Shown here one piece after another: positions 46,370 through 48,634 of a stretch of DNA of 48,634 bases. The position numbers and the translations under genes are program-made. Origin of the DNA: a virus. Location of the stretch: positions 1 through 48,634 of IMG/VR virus record IMGVR_UViG_3300025914_000017; one strand, given 5' to 3'. The notes beneath the pieces were generated by a model, which saw only the letters and a program-made list of their open reading frames with translations, searched no databases and was not told where the DNA came from. Numbering within the stretch: position 1 is the first letter of the stretch; every line of letters begins with the position of its first letter.

Positions 46370-46588
46370 ATGAAGATTACAGCAGATCGTTTCAGTGAGC
46401 TATCTCTTTCGATTCAAGATCAAGCCACTAGTCTTTACAATAAGGCTTTTCGTTTGGGCTTTAATGCCGAGCTTGGCGCTAAAGATGGTGGCACTGAAAC
46501 TGTCATTAGCATGATTACGGAACTGGAATCTACCTTGCGGGTATTGAAACGACGCCTGCAGGAAACCCTCCCATCCTCTAACGGGTAG
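46370..46588 (+). CDS. Hypothetical helical protein, 72 aa
   Basis: ATG is 15 nt after box 42. Helices FSELSLSIQDQATSLYNKAF and STLRVLKRRLQETL are probably amphipathic. It ends through box 43 in another frame (LPSSNG then TAG). Confidence 0.65.
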   Translation: MKITADRFSELSLSIQDQATSLYNKAFRLGFNAELGAKDGGTETVISMITELESTLRVLKRRLQETLPSSNG

Positions 46589-46599
46589 AGATACTTATT

Positions 46600-46842
46600 A
46601 TGCAAGCCAGTCTTTGTGATTCAGATTGCAGTGAAAATGCTGTCATAGCAATCCTTCAAGGTGAAGGTGCTGCTAAGTTTGCCAAAGAGACATGTCAATC
46701 GCTCAATGGTAGCAACTGGGAATGTGATGGCAATGATTTTGCCTATTGTCTCACGGAAAACTGTCCAAGCTTATTGGAAGAATTCCAAAAAGACTTGGGC
46801 GATATTGAGATAAACGATTCTGAGTATACTCCCATCACATAA
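46600..46842 (+). CDS. Hypothetical acidic protein, 80 aa, ends TPIT
   Basis: ATG is 15 nt after box 43. It is acidic with six cysteines spread along the chain (ASLCDSDCSEN, TCQSL, ECDGN, YCLTENCPS), which may form a metal site. It stops inside box 44 as Pro-Ile-Thr-stop. Confidence 0.65.
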   Translation: MQASLCDSDCSENAVIAILQGEGAAKFAKETCQSLNGSNWECDGNDFAYCLTENCPSLLEEFQKDLGDIEINDSEYTPIT

Positions 46843-46859
46843 CGGATAATAAATATAAT

Positions 46860-47057
46860 ATGTTAACTCAAAAGGGAATGGAAATTCTGTTGAAGATGTA
46901 TTCTCTACATCGCAGCAATTTCTTAGAAACTCATGATGGTTGCAATCGGAATGATTGCGAGCGGGATTTTCTCCATAACATTCTGTCGAAAGTTTCCGGT
47001 AGTTATAACGAAATTGTCTATGCCAAGTTAGCTAACGAGATTGAAAGCATTCGATGA
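46860..47057 (+). CDS. Hypothetical helical protein, 65 aa
   Basis: ATG is 14 nt after box 44. Helix QKGMEILLKMYSLHRSNFLE is followed by a Cys/Asn/Asp loop and a second helix. Its stop overlaps the lipoprotein gene (ATGA). Confidence 0.63.
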   Translation: MLTQKGMEILLKMYSLHRSNFLETHDGCNRNDCERDFLHNILSKVSGSYNEIVYAKLANEIESIR

Positions 47058-47452
47058 AAGCTGTACTACTAGGATTGTTACTGTTAGGTTGCGGAGATCA
47101 TGATAATCCTCCTCCGGAAGCCCCTAAGTTTTGCATTCAACCCGCCGCCACTTATGTAGAAAGTTTTAGTCCGGTCTATGGTAGTTGTCCAGGTTTACCA
47201 TCAGTTTTGATTACCATTCCGGAAGATGGAAGTTTTCCAATCAATACGGATGAAACCTGTCATGTTAAGGTAGATGGTTGCAAGGCAGACAATACTGGGT
47301 GCGTGTATCAGAGTGACGGCTGCACTATCAAGTCTGATACCACTGTCACCTTTAAGGATGATGGTACTGCAGTAGGCTATATGACAGTATCGACAGCTAA
47401 GTGTGGATACGACTGTATGGGTATCTATGAGTTGTACTTAGTTAAGCAATAA
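47054..47452 (+). CDS. Lipoprotein, 132 aa, Cys-rich
   Basis: MKAVLLGLLLLGCGDHDNPP is a short signal with a good lipobox (LLLG-C, Cys at 13), so the mature protein should be lipid-anchored in a Gram-negative envelope. The mature part has eight further cysteines and looks like a small all-beta domain. A phage lipoprotein can block superinfection by masking receptors; this is inference. Confidence 0.78.
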   Translation: MKAVLLGLLLLGCGDHDNPPPEAPKFCIQPAATYVESFSPVYGSCPGLPSVLITIPEDGSFPINTDETCHVKVDGCKADNTGCVYQSDGCTIKSDTTVTFKDDGTAVGYMTVSTAKCGYDCMGIYELYLVKQ

Positions 47453-47454
47453 CT

Positions 47455-47646
47455 ATGGAACTGGTAAAGTTAGGCGCTAAGCAAGGCACAGAATGCTGTA
47501 CCTGTAGAAACAGGATTAAGCATAACGAGATCTGTTATCGAAAACAACGCTTAGCCGAAACTTATCACGAACGATTACATGCTAACGGTAAAGGCATGGT
47601 TCAATGGTACCATCACAAGTCATGCATTGAAAAAATTCCCATCTGA
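47455..47646 (+). CDS. Small zinc protein, 63 aa, ends KIPI
   Basis: KLGAKQGTECCTCRNRIKHN then E-I-C-Y and WYHHKSC resemble a PARP-type zinc finger, in which C-x2-C...H-x-x-C binds zinc and recognises nucleic acid ends. It stops inside box 45 as Pro-Ile-stop (TGA then TAA). Confidence 0.68.
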   Translation: MELVKLGAKQGTECCTCRNRIKHNEICYRKQRLAETYHERLHANGKGMVQWYHHKSCIEKIPI

Positions 47647-47667
47647 TAACGGATACCTACGAGTAAT

Positions 47668-47877
47668 ATGAGTAGCAAATGCACAGTTAAGAAAGCCAAA
47701 GAGTTGAATGCCTATGACATTAAATTCAAGCTAACGCAGGGAGAATTAATTGCATTGTACAATGCATTAAAACGATATTCCTCTGCTTCTACTGGAGGCG
47801 CGGCTGTACACGCTTATCTGTGTAATAGTTTGCAAGAGCTGTCTGTGGAACATGGCGTCAAGTTTCCCATCGACTAA
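47668..47877 (+). CDS. Hypothetical helical protein, 69 aa, ends FPID
   Basis: ATG is 15 nt after box 45. Strand DIKFKLTQGELIALYNALKR enters a helix, and AAVHAYLCNSLQELSVEHG is a second helix. It stops inside box 46 as Pro-Ile-Asp-stop. Confidence 0.65.
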   Translation: MSSKCTVKKAKELNAYDIKFKLTQGELIALYNALKRYSSASTGGAAVHAYLCNSLQELSVEHGVKFPID

Positions 47878-47895
47878 CGGAAGAGCTTATTTAAT

Positions 47896-48405
47896 ATGCT
47901 AAGTATGAAGGTAGAGACGGTTGTTAACGCACTAGTTACTCAATTGCTGTCAACGGATCTATATAATGAAGCAATTCATTTCCACTTGGATTGCCGGCTC
48001 AATTACTTTGAGGATGGCAAGCGTAATTATCGAACGGCACGCGCCTTGCATTTGCTATATCAGCGTCATACGGGAAGCACCTATATCAGTGCCTTTTCTG
48101 CTGTCTTGGATAATCCATTCGATAAGATTGATAAGGTCAAAGATTGGAATCATGAATGCACTCATGACTACTGCTGGCGTAGTGTAAACTGTTTCTCTGC
48201 CGTCTATTTTTCTATGGCAGAAGATATTAATCGTCAGTTGGTAAAAGCTGGATTGTCGGAAGTAGCACCCATTGATATGAGAGAGTTTAACTCTTTTGGT
48301 GGCATTAGCGGAAATGTTTTCCAATTGGTTCCAGTCAAGGTAGAACTGGATCCTACAGACAAGAATCATCATAGAAGGATGATAACAGTTTCTCCCATCC
48401 TTTAA
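47896..48405 (+). CDS. Hypothetical protein, 169 aa, ends SPIL
   Basis: ATG is 15 nt after box 46. It is mostly helical with several His and Asp residues (AIHFHLDCRLNYFEDG, HECTHDYCWRSVNC). HECTHDYC might be a metal site. It stops inside box 47 as Pro-Ile-Leu-stop. It is one of the larger proteins of this region; no family is recognised. Confidence 0.66.
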   Translation: MLSMKVETVVNALVTQLLSTDLYNEAIHFHLDCRLNYFEDGKRNYRTARALHLLYQRHTGSTYISAFSAVLDNPFDKIDKVKDWNHECTHDYCWRSVNCFSAVYFSMAEDINRQLVKAGLSEVAPIDMREFNSFGGISGNVFQLVPVKVELDPTDKNHHRRMITVSPIL

Positions 48406-48439
48406 CGGAATAGTGCTTAGATTATTACCAGGAAAGTAA

Positions 48440-48634
48440 ATGAATTATATTAAATTAAGTGTGTTGCAAACATTGGTTTTCTTGATCTGTGCAGTTGCTT
48501 GTGGGCAAACTCTGCAAACTACAAGCTTCTCCGAAGGAGGCAGTAATTCTGCCATTGGTGGCGAGTCTGGAAACCCAGCTATGCTGTCAATGTCTGGTGG
48601 AGTAGCAGAAGATCCATCTGTCGGGGGCGGCGCA
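48440..48634 (+). CDS. Lipoprotein, N-terminal part (runs off the window)
   Basis: MNYIKLSVLQTLVFLICAVA then C-G-Q gives a signal peptide with a lipobox (AVA-C). The mature part is Gly/Ser-rich as far as the end of the window. AGGAAAG precedes the ATG, which is 31 nt after box 47. It is the second lipoprotein within 1.5 kb. Confidence 0.72.
   Translation, partial: MNYIKLSVLQTLVFLICAVACGQTLQTTSFSEGGSNSAIGGESGNPAMLSMSGGVAEDPSVGGGA

Larger units (their letters stand above)
34473..48408 (+). repeat. Dispersed 15-bp box CCCATC-NNN-TAACGG, 47 copies
   Basis: First bases of the copies: 34473, 34827, 35253, 35604, 35771, 36096, 36305, 36521, 36770, 36900, 37124, 37571, 37820, 37927, 38079, 38402, 38636, 38806, 39103, 39316, 39704, 39900, 40111, 40213, 40454, 40784, 41335, 41587, 41739, 42156, 42369, 42582, 42895, 43302, 43487, 44201, 44619, 44867, 45196, 45398, 46022, 46340, 46570, 46831, 47638, 47866, 48394. 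Forty fit exactly; 36096, 36521 and 37124 have AAACGG; 40111 ends TAACAG; 40213 starts TCC; 44201 has AGACGG; 46022 starts AAC. All are on the + strand. In 22 cases ATG follows after exactly 15 nt, usually as TAAT-ATG. Longer gaps usually contain a real Shine-Dalgarno. Confidence 0.95.

Noticed and set aside
34473-48408. Box plus TAAT read as a normal sigma70 promoter (CCCATC as -35, TCTAAT as -10, 18-bp spacer)
   Set aside because: It would place the transcription start inside the coding sequence, a few bases after the ATG, in more than 20 genes.
34473-48408. CRISPR array
   Set aside because: Repeat distances vary from about 100 to 450 bp and the intervals are genes.
34473-48408. Integron attC sites
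   Set aside because: The boxes are only 15 bp, lack the paired R and L sites with a hairpin, and no tyrosine integrase is in the window. Cassette-like behaviour remains possible.

Overview
This window looks like part of a very large tailed-phage (jumbo or huge phage) genome. The evidence is a collagen-like fibre gene, a lysis-type M23 peptidase, a phage nucleotide-metabolism set (thyA, folA, dut, an IMPDH/GMPR-family enzyme and an HD hydrolase carrying an intein), two DnaQ-type exonucleases, a GIY-YIG homing endonuclease, and phage-borne translation factors (IF-1, class-I release factor RF2, a bL12-CTD-like protein). Genes are short, densely packed and often overlap as ATGA or TAATG. Lipobox-type leader peptides suggest a Gram-negative host. 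I cannot name the host.

Layout. (1) 1-8.8 kb: two divergent fibre genes sharing an N-terminus, then a rightward run of an FAD protein, an exonuclease, a glycosyltransferase-like protein, a HAD protein, a macro-like protein and an M23 peptidase. (2) 8.8-12.6 kb, leftward: folA, thyA, small membrane proteins and an IMPDH/GMPR enzyme. (3) 12.7-15.0 kb, rightward: a secreted Cys-rich protein, a papain-like protease and two companions. (4) 15.0-22.2 kb, leftward: zinc-ribbon proteins, IF-1, a GIY-YIG enzyme, an exonuclease, a SET-domain protein, an intein-containing HD protein and dUTPase. (5) 22.2-24.5 kb: two unknown proteins and a kinase-like protein. (6) 24.5-33.9 kb: a rightward array of about 20 divergent zinc-ribbon paralogues interrupted by an RF2 gene, degenerating into remnants at its right end. 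Most members, and several unrelated small proteins elsewhere in the left part, share a C-terminal tail with a penultimate Phe. (7) 33.9-34.5 kb: a non-coding boundary where base composition shifts by eye from very AT-rich to clearly more GC-rich. (8) 34.5-48.6 kb: about 50 tiny genes, all rightward, organised by two repeated DNA elements.

The most striking system is region 8. Nearly every small gene is preceded by a 15-bp box, CCCATC-NNN-TAACGG. I count 47 copies, all on the + strand, and none in the left 34 kb. The start codon most often lies exactly 15 nt after the box. In many cases the box is also the 3' end of the upstream gene, where CCC-ATC-NNN-TAA is read as Pro-Ile-X-stop, so 13 unrelated proteins end in the same way. 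Six boxes precede no ordinary gene; five lead into structured non-coding sequence and one abuts a terminator. A second element, an inverted repeat with fixed geometry GG-N10-GC-N5-GC-N10-CC, occurs nine times, usually between a terminator hairpin and the first box of the next unit. Each of its half-sites matches the spacing and core of a sigma-54 (-24/-12) promoter. The resulting unit is terminator, palindrome, box-gene-box-gene, terminator. It looks like a cassette array with a dedicated expression or assembly signal that I do not recognise from a described phage.
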